This document shows positions 26,661 to 34,066 of a stretch of DNA of 64,000 nt, one piece after another. The translations under genes and the position numbers were made by a program. Source of the stretch: Pelagibius sp964472095 (GTDB lineage: Bacteria; Pseudomonadota; Alphaproteobacteria; Kiloniellales; Kiloniellaceae); NCBI GenBank assembly GCA_964472095.1, contig CAYYIV010000001.1:186001-250000 (forward strand). Reading direction: 5' to 3'. The notes under the pieces were generated by a model. The model had not been told where the DNA came from and did not search any database. It was given only the letters and a program-made list of their open reading frames with translations. Numbering within the stretch: the stretch's first letter is position 1; every line of letters begins with the position of its first letter.

Positions 26661-27070
26661 GCTAAGCCATACCGGGGCATCCTGTGTGGGTGACACTGCC
26701 GTCCTCGACGTTAACAACCATACCGGCTGGGCCACGTGCTCGGCGCGAGGCAGGCGAGCCGATTTATGAGATCGGGGACTTGGAAATGCGTCTTTGCGGG
26801 GCTCGCGCGGTTCATCTGACTGGCGATATTTGGTCGCTCACCAGTAACCGGATCGGCGCCGACAACACGCGACGGGGTCAGCGCAGGGGCCTTCGCATTC
26901 AGATCGTCCTTCTTGGGCTGAAAGCGGCGACGATCTACCGATACAGATCAGGTATGCCGCCGCCCTAATGGCTGAAGGCGTTAGGTACGTCGAGAGATTG
27001 GGGACTGTGTCGTGCCACGGGTAAATTGAGGTCAATTCGGGCCGTCTAGCGGGCTAGCGAGGGGACGACG
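26661..27070. other. Non-coding stretch within the island
   Basis: About 410 bases between the HNH and HEPN-like genes. I see no credible frame, RNA fold or repeat. Short open frames here lack coding character. It probably represents decayed DNA plus the promoter of the gene at 27071, which is preceded by GAGGGGACGACG. Confidence 0.4.
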
Positions 27071-27709
27071 ATGGCAGACGAGAACAAGCGTTTTGTAGAA
27101 GAGTTCGCCAATCCGCATTCTTGGCTGCTGACGGCCGACAACCTACACGAACAGGCGGCCGCCATCTATGCGGGCCGGGCTTACTCGTCCATCACGACGA
27201 AGGTCGATGCGAACAACATCATTCTCCAACAGACCCGGGGGATCGATAAATCGGTCTTCCTTCTCAGCGGCTTCGCCCTGGAGAACGCGATCAAAGCGTT
27301 CTTAGTATACGAGAACCCGGATTGGGTCGCGGACGGGCGGCTATCGAAGAACCTGAAGTCACACAGTCTGACGACGCTTCAATCAAGATCAATGCTCGTT
27401 CCGTATAAGACGCGGCACATCTCGATACTAAAGGCCTTTGAGGACGGGTTGGACTCGTGGTTCCGTTACCCCTGCGCCCTCACGGTCGAAGGGACCAAGG
27501 AAGAGGGTCACCTGTACGACCACCTCTGGCACGGATATTCAGCGGTCATGCGTGCGTACGGGCGCAAGCTCATAATGCTGCTCGGCAAAGGCTGGCAAGG
27601 CCCGCACGGTTTCTATGGGCGCTGGACGATCACCGGCGAGCACTTCGGCTACAAGACGCGAGCCGTCCCGTCGAAGGTGAGGACGCACAAGGGCAAGCCT
27701 GTGACCTGA
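27071..27709 (+). CDS. HEPN-like hypothetical protein, island cargo
   Basis: Cytoplasmic protein of 212 residues with mainly helical composition. The segment VFLLSGFALENAIKAFLVYE (near residue 71) resembles the first long helix of HEPN-type domains, where a buried GxxLExxIKA pattern is common. A clear R-x4-6-H catalytic motif is not visible (RAYGRKL is not one), so RNase activity is not claimed. Ribosome site GAGGGGACGACG lies 7-10 bases before the ATG. Alternative: an unrelated helical protein. Confidence 0.55.
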   Translation: MADENKRFVEEFANPHSWLLTADNLHEQAAAIYAGRAYSSITTKVDANNIILQQTRGIDKSVFLLSGFALENAIKAFLVYENPDWVADGRLSKNLKSHSLTTLQSRSMLVPYKTRHISILKAFEDGLDSWFRYPCALTVEGTKEEGHLYDHLWHGYSAVMRAYGRKLIMLLGKGWQGPHGFYGRWTITGEHFGYKTRAVPSKVRTHKGKPVT

Positions 27710-28104
27710 CCTACCAGCGCAAGGCCGCGACGATCTCGTAGAAGACGTGCGACGCGCCTGCGGAAAGCGCTTTCTCCAGTTCAATGAGGCGATCTGGCCG
27801 ATGCTGTTGGGGGTGCTGAGAGCGGTACTCTCACTATCGTACGACAATAGAGGCGCGTGATCACGGTCAAGGACCTAGGGTGAGTTCTGGTTTGCCGTAT
27901 GTCCGAGTCAGGTCAACTTGAGACGCCGCCCGATCGGAACTTGGGGCTCGGATGTCCAAAGTGACTTGGGAGACGAAGTTTTCAGGCGCCGCGTGCAGAG
28001 GGGTGTCATCCTTGCGCTTCTGAGTTCCTCGAAGTCAGAACCCCCGAGAGGGCTGCGTCAGACGCCTCCACCTGATTCCCGGCGAGAAGCAGCTGTAGAG
28101 ACTC
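27710..28104. other. Non-coding stretch within the island
   Basis: About 395 bases between convergent genes (27071 on plus, 28105 on minus). Small frames are present but without protein-like composition. No clear terminator hairpin or repeat is seen. Confidence 0.4.
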
Positions 28105-29151
28105 TTAGCCTTCGAGCAGGGCGCGGGTCTCCTCGGAGAGCTGCAGCAGGCTGCGGTCTGCCTTGCGGCGCCAGGAAGGTCCGCGCTCTCTCAAGTCCTC
28201 CCAGAGATCCTTCAGATCGCCGGGGCGCTGGCGAGCAAGGACCGTGATGAGTGCTTCTGCTTGGTCGAGGTCTTTCTTGGCTTTCTCCTGGCTTCGGGGA
28301 ATCGCGATGCGCATCTGGGAGACCAGGAGCTTGTGCAGGGCAAAGCGGGTGGGGTCCGGCACGTTGATGGGGATGCCTGCGCCGTGCAAGGCGACGGCGT
28401 TGACCTCCTGATAGAGAAGGAAATCCAAGAAGCGTAAAAGCTGAGCGTGACTGCGCAGGGCGCGCAGCCTGGTTATGCGGTCGCGCTCGGGGCCGCGCAG
28501 GGGGCAGAGCACATCTACCGAGAAGCGTTCCTCTTTGCCGATGCGCAGGGCGTAGCGCAGCGTACGTCGGCTGTCCATGGGATCGAGGACCGCTGTGAAG
28601 CGTTTGTCTACGGCTTTGAGGACTTCCTCGAGGTCGCGATCGATCTCGTCTTCCACGGCGAGGGCGATGGCGTGAAACTGGGCGAGATCGACGTCGCCGG
28701 TGCGACTGAGCGAGGCCGGAAGCCGCACGCCGAGCATGCCGATATAGGACTGAAAGGCGACCGACCCGACGAGCACGGCACGCAGTCGGAAGACGCCGGC
28801 CTCCGCCATGGCAGCCAGAACGTCTCCGGTAAGGGCATCGGGGTACGGAAGGCGTGCGCCGCGTAGGGAGCGCACCATGTCGCGACGCTCGCGCAGGCCG
28901 GCGGCCTGGTCGTTCAGCGCATCCAGGCGCTTGCGGGTGGCTTCGTTGTCTGGCCCGAGGTATCGTGCTGAGGGGCGTTGCCGGCCGTGTTCGGTTGCCG
29001 GCTGCCAGTACCAGTAGGCGCGCCCGCCTGCCTCCCTCTTATAGGAAGCGCCAGGCCCGGCAGCGAGTTGCGCGAGGTCGCCCGTCCAGGCCTTTTCCAC
29101 CAGGTCGGCGTAGACCGTTTGGACGGCAATCGGCAACTCGTTGATTTTCAT
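28105..29151 (-). CDS. GSU2403-type nucleotidyltransferase-fold protein
   Basis: Protein of 348 residues of the nucleotidyltransferase family known from GSU2403 (NTP_transf_8). The polymerase-beta-like signature is visible: Gly129-Ser130 in AVLVGSVAFQSYIG, then Asp153-x-Asp155 in SRTGDVDLAQFHAIA, with a third acidic candidate in RFSVDVLCP. The C-terminal half is helical and basic. Relatives sit in mobile and defence regions and resemble the toxins of AbiE/MenT-type systems in fold; the partner, if any, is not apparent here. A 13-bp perfect inverted repeat lies 13 bases upstream of the ATG, suggesting tight repression. Confidence 0.82.
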   Translation of the reverse strand: MKINELPIAVQTVYADLVEKAWTGDLAQLAAGPGASYKREAGGRAYWYWQPATEHGRQRPSARYLGPDNEATRKRLDALNDQAAGLRERRDMVRSLRGARLPYPDALTGDVLAAMAEAGVFRLRAVLVGSVAFQSYIGMLGVRLPASLSRTGDVDLAQFHAIALAVEDEIDRDLEEVLKAVDKRFTAVLDPMDSRRTLRYALRIGKEERFSVDVLCPLRGPERDRITRLRALRSHAQLLRFLDFLLYQEVNAVALHGAGIPINVPDPTRFALHKLLVSQMRIAIPRSQEKAKKDLDQAEALITVLARQRPGDLKDLWEDLRERGPSWRRKADRSLLQLSEETRALLEG

Positions 29152-29163
29152 CTATAAATTCCA

Positions 29164-29196
29164 TTTTGTAGGCAAATTCACATTTTGCCTACAAAA
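29164..29196. promoter_or_regulatory. 13-bp perfect inverted repeat, operator upstream of the nucleotidyltransferase gene
   Basis: TTTTGTAGGCAAA, a 7-base spacer (TTCACAT), then TTTGCCTACAAAA. The arms match perfectly. The repeat lies within the A+T-rich promoter zone immediately upstream of the minus-strand start at 29151, where a bound repressor would block RNA polymerase. The length and placement are typical of operators of dimeric regulators. Confidence 0.75.
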
Positions 29197-29277
29197 ACTT
29201 AACCGGACGCCCAAGTCCTGTCTAGGCCCCTTTTAGATGCTGCTTTCGCTGGCGATCCGCCCATTGATGACAGCGGC

Positions 29278-29395
29278 GCGGGGGCGGCCTCGGTCCCGCT
29301 GTCGCTCCTGCGGGGCCGCCTTCGAACCCCCGCTCCGCCGCTCGCCGCTTCCGCCGCGATAAGGCGCGGCTCCTGGCAGGCTCCCCTTTCTCTTC
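29278..29395. repeat. GC-rich diverged repeat, copy B
   Basis: Same ordered blocks as the copy at 22368-22500 (CTCGGTCCCGC, CTCCTGCGGGG, AAGGCGCGGCTCC, GGCAGGCTCCC, TTCTCTT), with substitutions and a shorter middle. Both lie in gene-free parts of the island, 6.9 kb apart, in direct orientation. Nature unknown: mobile-element debris or a structural/transfer site. Confidence 0.55.
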
Positions 29396-29610
29396 GGGCG
29401 CGTCCCAAGGGCCGCGCCGCTTTAAAGGCCTTGCAGGCCCTGCCCTGCCGGGCCCTTCGCGTCAGGCCTTGCGGAAGCGGTTGCTTCCCGTTCCGCCGGC
29501 CAGGGCAGCGAGGCCGTCCAGCCTCTCAAGAACAACGGCTAGGGCTCCGCCCTCGCGCGTTTCGGGGCATCCACGCAGGGGCCGTGTTGCTCCGCTGTCG
29601 CTGCGCGCTC

Positions 29611-29880
29611 GCACAGACCGTCACCGACCTCTACAAGACCGGGGTCATCCACCGGCACGGGCCGTGGCGCGCCATCGTGGCCGTTGAGTTCACCACGCTC
29701 GAAGGGGTGGACTGGCTCAACAACAGGCAGCCGCTCGAGCCGATCGGCAATTTCCCTCCGGCGGCAGCCGAGGCGCGCTACTATGCGCAATCCATTGGGC
29801 TCGCCATGGTGGTGGGACTCACACCAAACTGCCTCCGGCAAACCCGGGGCAGTTCAGTTTCTGAGCATTTGATCTGGCAC
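29611..29880 (+). pseudogene. IS3-family transposase (OrfB) C-terminal relic
   Basis: The frame reads TVTDLYKTGVIHRHGPWRAI, then FTTLEGVDWLNNRQPLEPIG and AAAEARYYAQ. This is the well-known C-terminus of IS3-group integrase-type transposases, including the conserved final-helix motif VDWxNNRR. The catalytic DDE core and OrfA are absent. The following CTGCCTCCGGCAAACCCGGG looks like the element's right terminal repeat. It ends just upstream of the nuclease-pair gene at 29904, whose promoter it may have influenced. Confidence 0.85.
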
Positions 29881-29903
29881 TGCCCGAGGGAAAGATCCGA
29901 CAG

Positions 29904-30671
29904 ATGATCCAGGCGCTTTTGAGAGGCAAGCTCTCGCGAGACCAGGAGAACATGGAGGACATCCTCACGTCCTGTGTGTTCGGCATGCTGAGCTATCTGC
30001 CTCCTGACGTCGGCCTGATCCCGTTCCTCTCGGCTAGCGAGCCCGTATGCGGAACCGCGCCTGCGTTAGAAGGCCCTGCCGCTCAGGTCTCCTACCGCTT
30101 CTGGCCCCAGCTCGCAGAGCAGAGAAGCGCAGCGGCGGATAGCGCCGACTGCCTCCCCTGCGAGCCGGACGTCCTGCTGGAGCTACGGAAGTCCGACGGA
30201 CGACTCGTCTACGTCCTGGTCGAGGCGAAGCTCTGGTCGGGAAAGTCTTCCTGGGCCAGCGAGGATTACGAGGCGCCCAGGGACCAGCTCGCGCGCGAGT
30301 GGGACAACCTGGCCCGCCTCAGCGCGCGAGAGGGCGCCGAGCCGCTGCTCGTCTACCTGACCGCGGACTTCAGCGCGCCGCTGGAGGAGATCCGGCAATC
30401 GAGAGAGGAATACTTGCAGAAGCGTCCAGGCGGCGCCTTCGCCTGCGCATGGCTGTCCTGGCGAGCCATCCCGCGCCTCTTCGGGCAGTCCGACATCGAC
30501 CAATTGCAGGACCTCGTGAAACTCTGCGAGCGGCTCAATCTCCGCTACTTCACCCGCTCGGCTCGCTTCGAGGCGGCCCCTGACGTTACTTGGCGGTTCC
30601 GGACGGCAGGCCCTGAGTTCCGCTGGCTGAGGGAGCCAGTGCAAGCATTCCAATGGAGGTACCGAGGATGA
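29904..30671 (+). CDS. PD-(D/E)xK-type putative nuclease, first gene of a coupled pair
   Basis: Protein of 255 residues with a restriction-endonuclease-like core: Asp89 in CEPDVLLELRK, Glu107-x-Lys109 in YVLVEAKLWSGKSSW and a downstream Gln128 in APRDQLAREW, the order expected for a PD-(D/E)xK active site. The helical N-terminus contains EDILTSCVFGMLSYLPP, often seen in nucleases of defence loci. No DNA-recognition domain is obvious. The next gene starts inside its stop codon (ATGA at 30668), so the two products are probably made together. Confidence 0.72.
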   Translation: MIQALLRGKLSRDQENMEDILTSCVFGMLSYLPPDVGLIPFLSASEPVCGTAPALEGPAAQVSYRFWPQLAEQRSAAADSADCLPCEPDVLLELRKSDGRLVYVLVEAKLWSGKSSWASEDYEAPRDQLAREWDNLARLSAREGAEPLLVYLTADFSAPLEEIRQSREEYLQKRPGGAFACAWLSWRAIPRLFGQSDIDQLQDLVKLCERLNLRYFTRSARFEAAPDVTWRFRTAGPEFRWLREPVQAFQWRYRG

Positions 30672-31213
30672 CCGATGGCGAGGGCAAGGTGATCCGGCGC
30701 GTGATCGAGCAGGTGCGCGAGCTGCATCGCAGCGTGTCGCTCCTCATCAGGACCGCTGAAAGCGCGATGAACGAGGCCGGCTGGCAGAACGGTGGATCCG
30801 GATCGTACGCCCTGCACGAGTTCTCGTACTCAATCGACAGGCCGGACAAATGGATGCCGTGGGAAGTCTTCCGCTTCTTCAAGCATCCCGATCACCCCAC
30901 GAAGTGGGCATCCATCGCGGTCCTGCTCGACGACGCCGAGGGGCGTCTCGCCGAGCCCGTGGTAACTGGGGCGCTGTTCGAGTTCCCCACTGCGGAGGCC
31001 GTTGGCTTCCAAAACTGGTTTGCTTCCATCTACAAGGCGATCCCAGGCCGGGAAGCAGACGGACAGATTCACGAAGCGGCTCGCGCCGAACTTTCTCAAG
31101 ACTGGCAGAGCAGCTTCGACAGGGTCTGGTGCCTTGCCCTTCCCCTGGTTGACATCAATTCCGAAGACGACCTCCGCGAGAAGATCGTAGGCCGCCTCCT
31201 GTCGGCCGGATGA
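30668..31213 (+). CDS. Unidentified partner of the PD-(D/E)xK protein
   Basis: Protein of 181 residues from the ATG at 30668, overlapping the nuclease stop by four bases. A helical start (RRVIEQVRELHRSVSLLIRT) is followed by a mixed, aromatic-rich body (SYSIDRPDKWMPWEVFRFFK, ALFEFPTAEAVGFQNWFASI) and the C-terminal DVWC/DINSEDDLREKIVGRL-like helix. No signal, membrane segment or known catalytic motif. Coupling suggests an immunity, specificity or sensor subunit for the nuclease; that is inference. Confidence 0.65.
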   Translation: MTDGEGKVIRRVIEQVRELHRSVSLLIRTAESAMNEAGWQNGGSGSYALHEFSYSIDRPDKWMPWEVFRFFKHPDHPTKWASIAVLLDDAEGRLAEPVVTGALFEFPTAEAVGFQNWFASIYKAIPGREADGQIHEAARAELSQDWQSSFDRVWCLALPLVDINSEDDLREKIVGRLLSAG

Positions 31214-31428
31214 CGGCAGTCGCCGAGGAAGCGGAGGCTATACTGAAGCCGTACCCGGCCGAAAACATGGCCTCCATAGCCCCCAGAACCGTCGTCAACG
31301 ACCCCGCCAACGATGGGCCGGAGTGTCTGGAGCCTGCAGTAACGTAGCCGAGAGCGCTGCGCGCCAGGGTGCTTTCGCCGGACAATCGCAACGCATAAGT
31401 GATCAGACAGAACCAGATGCGGCGCTTC

Positions 31429-31980
31429 TCATTCAATTGACTTCGGAGCATCGGAGGACGGATAGAAGATCTTCATCCATCGCTTCTTAGTCATCGCAAA
31501 CGCGAACCGCGATGCAACAGTCGCATCCTGTTTCGCGGGGAAGAATTGATCAAGAGCCTCACCCACCTGAACCGAGAGTTGCCCCGTCTCGGCAATCACG
31601 GCTTGAAGGGAGGTGACCTCCATGAAGGGGCCTATCACAGCATCTCCGTCCTTTTGAGGGCGCAGCATGTAGATGGATTTCATGTTCGGGTGTCCGGCGA
31701 GCTCCGAGAACATCTCGTATATCTCGGCGCGCTTCTTGCCCGTATGCCCGTCTCTCTCATCCAGAGCTTCCCGCACTCGGATGGGCGAGAATCTCTTCAT
31801 GCGCTCCTTCTTGTCAGAGGTTCGCCAAGCCTCGATCAGGGAACGATCCCCGCCAAACAAGCTCAAGAGAAACACGGTTTCTAACACGTCCCTCTGAATC
31901 AGAGCGCTGTTCTGTACATAGCCAGAAAGTGCCAGTTTGAGGCTGGCGCCAAATGCGTTGAACGTTCTAATGCCGAGCAT
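31429..31980 (-). CDS. Helical hypothetical protein, probably N-terminally truncated
   Basis: 183 residues, mostly alpha-helical, beginning MLGIRTFNAFGASLKLALSG and continuing SALIQRDVLETVFLLSLFGG and EIYEMFSELAGHPNMKSIYM. This looks like the interior of a longer helical (HEPN- or DUF5677-like) protein rather than a true start. In-frame TAG lies only seven codons upstream, and the opposite-strand integrase begins 4 bases away, so the gene was likely cut when this junction formed. The preceding 215 bases (31214-31428) hold no gene. Confidence 0.5.
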   Translation of the reverse strand: MLGIRTFNAFGASLKLALSGYVQNSALIQRDVLETVFLLSLFGGDRSLIEAWRTSDKKERMKRFSPIRVREALDERDGHTGKKRAEIYEMFSELAGHPNMKSIYMLRPQKDGDAVIGPFMEVTSLQAVIAETGQLSVQVGEALDQFFPAKQDATVASRFAFAMTKKRWMKIFYPSSDAPKSIE

Positions 31981-31984
31981 CTGA

Positions 31985-32584
31985 ATGACCTTGCGCGACT
32001 ACGTCGTCATCAAGAAGCTGCCCGAGAAGCAACCCGAATCCCGCAGGCCCGCACCCGGGGTGGCCAAGCGGCTGCTGGCGGCGACCAGCGGCGATCAACT
32101 GCTGCTCCTGAAGTTTCTCTTCTACCAGGGCTGGCGCATCACCGAATCGCTGACCACCCGCGAGGACAAGGTCGACCTTCAGGCGCGCACGGTCGCGTTC
32201 TGGATTCCCAAGGCCAAGCGCTGGAAGCCGATCCACCTGCACGAGGAGGTCGTGAAGGCCCTGGCCGAGCACCTGCCCGTCGGCCGGCCCGACGGACGCA
32301 TCTTTCCTTGGCGTGATCGCCACCAGGTCTACGACTGGCTGGGGCCCCTCTGCGAGAAGCTCGGCATCAAGTTCACTCCGCACATGGCACGCCACGAGTT
32401 CGGCAGTGCACTGCGCGAGCTGGGAGCGCATCCCCGCGACATCGCGGATGCCGGCTCGTGGACCTCGGAGAAATCCACCATGCGCTACTCCCAGGCGCCC
32501 GAGCGCGCCCGGGGTCTGATGAAGAAATTGAAGGTGGATGCGGACGGCGGCAAAAAAGCCCGGGGAAAAACCCGGGGCAAATAG
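31985..32584 (+). CDS. Tyrosine recombinase catalytic domain (truncated island integrase)
   Basis: 199 residues containing only the catalytic fold: Arg51 (QGWRITESL), candidate Lys78 (IPKAKRW), His133-x2-Arg136 (TPHMARHEF), Trp159 in place of the second His (DAGSWTSEK) and nucleophile Tyr168 (STMRYSQ). The N-terminal arm- and core-binding domains of a roughly 330-400 residue integrase are missing; a TGA directly precedes the ATG. It ends 32 bases from attR. Chemically it could be active, but site recognition should be impaired. It probably inserted this island when intact. Confidence 0.85.
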   Translation: MTLRDYVVIKKLPEKQPESRRPAPGVAKRLLAATSGDQLLLLKFLFYQGWRITESLTTREDKVDLQARTVAFWIPKAKRWKPIHLHEEVVKALAEHLPVGRPDGRIFPWRDRHQVYDWLGPLCEKLGIKFTPHMARHEFGSALRELGAHPRDIADAGSWTSEKSTMRYSQAPERARGLMKKLKVDADGGKKARGKTRGK

Positions 32585-32616
32585 CCAACCCATTGATCCA
32601 TAAGGACTCTCGACTA

Positions 32617-32663
32617 CCTTGGTAAGGGTGGGGTCGGGTGTTCAATTCACCCCGGCGGCACCA
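32617..32663 (+). repeat. attR: second copy of the 47-bp tRNA-Thr 3'-end repeat
   Basis: Identical to 22105-22151. It begins within the anticodon-stem sequence, so it lacks the 5' half of the tRNA and is not a gene. It defines the right boundary of the island. The MscS gene after it is the resumed chromosome. Confidence 0.95.
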
Positions 32664-32814
32664 TTTATCCTTCCGGAAAATCTCCCTGCTTCCATCCCCC
32701 CAGCCGCGGAACCATCGTGGCGTTCTTCGGTTGGCTTCACAGAGGCGCCTGCGGCGGCGGCCGCTTCCCTGCGGCGGATCGGTGGTCTGATGGGCGCGCC
32801 TTGCGACCGATCGA

Positions 32815-34014
32815 TTGCTTCCGGGGGCCGTTCTGACCCTGCTCGACGACATCCGCGCCCTGCTCGGCGAGCTCGGCCACTCGGCCGGCGTGGTACTGCC
32901 GAGCCAGGCGGTGGCGCTGCTGCTCTTCGCCGGCGTCATCCTGGTCGCCCTGGGGCTGCACCGGCTGGCGCGGCTGGTGCTCACCCGCTCCATCCCGCCG
33001 CGCCGCGAAATCGCCCGCGCCATCCTGGAGCGCACCCGCCGCCTCACCGCCCTCGGTATCGCCGTGCTGGCCGCCGTCATCGTGCTGCCGGTGCTGGAGC
33101 TCGACGAGCCGCTGCTCGGCTACCTGCGCCACGCCCTCGCGATCCTCTTCATCTCGCTGGTCGGCTGGACCGCCATCGCCTCCATCAACCTGCTGAGCGA
33201 CCTGCGCGCGCGGCGCTTCCGCATCGACGTCGAGGACAACCTCACCGCCCGCAAGCTCCTGACCCAGATTCGCGTGCTGCAGCGCGCCGCGGTCATCTTC
33301 GTCGCGATCATCACCCTGGCGGTGGTGCTGCTCACCTTCGAGAGCGTGAAGGAATACGGCGCCGGCCTCTTCGCCTCGGCGGGCGTCGCCGGGCTGGTGC
33401 TCGGCCTCGCCGCGCGGCCGGTGCTGGCCAACCTCATCGCCGGCATTCAGATCGCCGTCACCCAGCCAATCCGCATCGAAGACGCCGTGGTCGTCGAGGG
33501 CGAGTGGGGCTGGATCGAGGAGATCGCCACCACCTATGTGGTGATCCGCATCTGGGACTGGCGGCGCCTCGTCGTGCCGCTGTCCTACTTCATCGAGAAG
33601 CCGTTCCAGAACTGGACCCGGGAGTCCGGCTCGATCATCGGCACGGTGTTGTGGCAGGCCGACTACAGGCTGCCCATCGAGGCCTTTCGCGAGAAGATGA
33701 AGGCGGTTGTCGCCGCCTCGGAATACTGGGACGGGCAGGTCGTGGTGCTGCAGGTCACCGAGGTGAACCGCCAGACCATGGAGCTGCGCGGCCTGATGAG
33801 CGCGCGCACCTCGCCGCGTGCCTGGGACCTGCGCTGCGAAGTGCGCGAGAAGATGATCATCTGGCTGCAGGAGACCTATCCCGAAGCGCTGCCACGCCAG
33901 CGCGCCGAGCTGGAGCGGACACCCGGACACCAGCGTTCCGATCAGCGTACCGGAGAGGACGCGGTGGAGCCGACGCCCGACCGACTCCGCCAGCCGCGCG
34001 ACATCCACGAATAG
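32815..34014 (+). CDS. MscS-family mechanosensitive ion channel
   Basis: Inner-membrane channel that opens on osmotic downshift. The 399-residue protein has hydrophobic helices at about 28-50, 70-92 and 105-128, and then a fourth leading into the pore helix and beta domain AGVAGLVLGLAARPVLANLI with IRIEDAVVVEGEWGWIEEIA. It ends in a hydrophilic tail. Size is between MscS (286) and longer members. The start is a TTG at 32815; no ATG or GTG precedes the first helix in frame, so the exact N-terminus is open. Confidence 0.9.
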   Translation: MLPGAVLTLLDDIRALLGELGHSAGVVLPSQAVALLLFAGVILVALGLHRLARLVLTRSIPPRREIARAILERTRRLTALGIAVLAAVIVLPVLELDEPLLGYLRHALAILFISLVGWTAIASINLLSDLRARRFRIDVEDNLTARKLLTQIRVLQRAAVIFVAIITLAVVLLTFESVKEYGAGLFASAGVAGLVLGLAARPVLANLIAGIQIAVTQPIRIEDAVVVEGEWGWIEEIATTYVVIRIWDWRRLVVPLSYFIEKPFQNWTRESGSIIGTVLWQADYRLPIEAFREKMKAVVAASEYWDGQVVVLQVTEVNRQTMELRGLMSARTSPRAWDLRCEVREKMIIWLQETYPEALPRQRAELERTPGHQRSDQRTGEDAVEPTPDRLRQPRDIHE

Positions 34015-34066
34015 TGGCGTCGCGCGGCCGGCGGGACCGGCCCAGGGTCAGGGTTAGAGTTGCCGG

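Larger units (their letters stand above)
22152..32616. mobile_element. Genomic island of about 10.5 kb integrated in tRNA-Thr
   Basis: Interval between two perfect 47-bp copies of the tRNA-Thr 3' end. Inside are a tyrosine recombinase catalytic domain at the right end, IS110 and IS3 relics, several fragmentary genes, and candidate conflict proteins (ImmA/IrrE peptidase, HNH, HEPN-like, nucleotidyltransferase, PD-(D/E)xK). Gene density and base composition are lower than in the flanks: long non-coding stretches, with A+T-rich patches near 25490 and 29160. No replication or conjugation genes are visible. The truncated integrase suggests it is no longer mobile by itself. Confidence 0.92.

Noticed and set aside
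29431..29907. A 158-residue island gene
   Set aside because: Only residues from about 61 on are meaningful, and these are an IS3 transposase tail. The first 60 translate the GC-rich repeat region.
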